From assembly GCA_045631445.1 (NCBI GenBank), contig JAZQUS010000059.1:1-42557 (forward strand): DNA of 42,557 nucleotides, in the 5' to 3' direction. Below, one piece after another: positions 41,821 through 42,557 of this stretch (position 1 is the stretch's first letter; each line of letters opens with the position of its first letter). The DNA comes from RGIG4608 sp045631445. Lineage in GTDB: Bacteria > Bacillota > Clostridia > Oscillospirales > CAG-272. The position numbers and the translations under genes were made by a program. The notes beneath the pieces are model-generated. The model was given only the letters and a program-made list of their open reading frames with translations. It was not told the origin of the DNA and ran no database searches.

Positions 41821-42557
41821 TATTCACTTTCCCCATTTTCAAACTTATTGTGGATAATGGGTATTTTAATACCGCCATCCTCGGTGTCAATCATTCTACC
41901 GCAGAAGGTGCAAGGACGGTATCTTCCGATGCCTGAATCGGATTTTATTACGTGCAATTCATATATGTATGCACCGCACGCACAAGAGCTTTTATGCTTA
42001 GAGGAGTTGTAATCGGTATATGTGCAATAATCGTGATCCCCATATTTAATGTCGCCACAAGAACAGGTCATTTTGTGTTGAGTGCTACTATAATTACTCT
42101 TTACATAGGTGTGTCCATTTGTAAAACTCGAATCGCAAGAGCAAGCATAGGTGTGGTGTGTACTGTTTTTACTAACCAACTCATAATTGTGCCTCTCACT
42201 AATGCTTATTCCACAACTACAATTATATGTATGTGAAGTTCCATTTTCGTCATCACTGCACTCGTATTCGTGATTATCTACTCTAAACCCACCGCAATCA
42301 CAGTAGTTTTTATGCGTGCCGTCGCCAAGGTCGGTATAATTGATATATGCGTGCTCGTGCTGTGAAACTGACACACTTATATTTGCGCTGTCATCTTCAT
42401 TTTCACATTCTGCTCTAAGATAATAATATCCGGCATCAAAAAGTCCAGCATAAGTATAAATATATTGGCCTTCTTCATTAATTTCTTCATTACAGATTAA
42501 ACCGTAATTCTCCCTCCACACGTTCCACAAGGCAGTATCAAGCGCCACGTCAGAGGT
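41820..42557 (-). CDS. Cys/His-rich repeat protein, 5' end beyond the window
   Basis: The frame is open to the right edge, so only the C-terminal ~245 residues are seen. They hold an end of a beta-type domain (GQYIYTYAGLFDAGYYYLRA ... ANISVSVSQ), then about six modules of 22-28 residues of the form H-x-Y ... H-x3-C-x-C (for example TSHTYNCSCGISISERHNY), then a final CTFCGR unit. The module idea, His-Tyr then paired Cys, resembles the stalks of the array proteins, but the Cys spacing is C-x-C rather than C-x2-C. No C-terminal membrane helix or LPXTG is present. It is probably a secreted or surface protein; the function is unknown. Confidence 0.65.
   Translation of the reverse strand, partial: TSDVALDTALWNVWRENYGLICNEEINEEGQYIYTYAGLFDAGYYYLRAECENEDDSANISVSVSQHEHAYINYTDLGDGTHKNYCDCGGFRVDNHEYECSDDENGTSHTYNCSCGISISERHNYELVSKNSTHHTYACSCDSSFTNGHTYVKSNYSSTQHKMTCSCGDIKYGDHDYCTYTDYNSSKHKSSCACGAYIYELHVIKSDSGIGRYRPCTFCGRMIDTEDGGIKIPIIHNKFENGESE

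Overview
The window looks like chromosomal DNA of an AT-rich Gram-positive anaerobe of the class Clostridia, probably an uncultured gut lineage. This is judged from SpoIIIE/FtsK, rpsO-pnp synteny, a complete SCIFF ranthipeptide locus (a hallmark of Clostridia), strong AAAGGAG/GGAGG ribosome binding sites and consensus sigma-A promoters with 17-18 bp spacers. No tRNA, rRNA, CRISPR array, transposase or phage gene was seen.

Left part (1-10.3 kb). A leftward ftsK/spoIIIE is followed by a rightward set: two half-length TSUP (TauE/SafE) permease genes flanking a family 2 glycosyltransferase, then rpsO and pnp. A very long stem-loop lies between rpsO and pnp. Next come a membrane-anchored VanY-like protein lacking two expected active-site residues and a DHHW/AlgX-like SGNH protein.

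SCIFF locus (10.4-13.5 kb, leftward). The 50-residue six-cysteine precursor scfA (13338-13490) has a consensus promoter. It is followed by a terminator-like attenuator, the radical SAM maturase scfB, and an Orn/Lys/Arg decarboxylase-type PLP enzyme 1 nt downstream.

Giant surface-protein array (13.6-32.7 kb, leftward). Four paralogous genes encode secreted proteins of 1558, 2161, 810 and 1532 residues. The shared plan is a signal peptide, an N-terminal SGNH/GDSL-like domain (missing in the third, active-site residues lost in the fourth), a long alpha-helical spacer, a second degenerate SGNH-like domain, a Cys-rich repeat stalk, one transmembrane helix and a basic tail. Each gene has its own CCGCCA...TGGCGG terminator and a palindrome abutting the ribosome binding site. 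At least three have a recognisable promoter. The first two share about 400 nt of nearly identical stalk DNA, which suggests recent gene conversion. I recognise no described system with this layout, and it is the most interesting part of the window.

Right part (32.7-42.6 kb). Leftward genes encode an acyl-CoA synthetase, a THUMP-domain RNA methyltransferase, and an operon of a GPH-type sugar symporter with a type B carboxylesterase. A rightward operon follows: a ZIP metal transporter, a YitT-alpha/beta hydrolase fusion and a flavodoxin-fold reductase. The window ends inside another leftward Cys/His-rich repeat protein. Short palindromic elements sharing the core AAATCAAAATTTGA occur in at least three intergenic regions, next to terminators.
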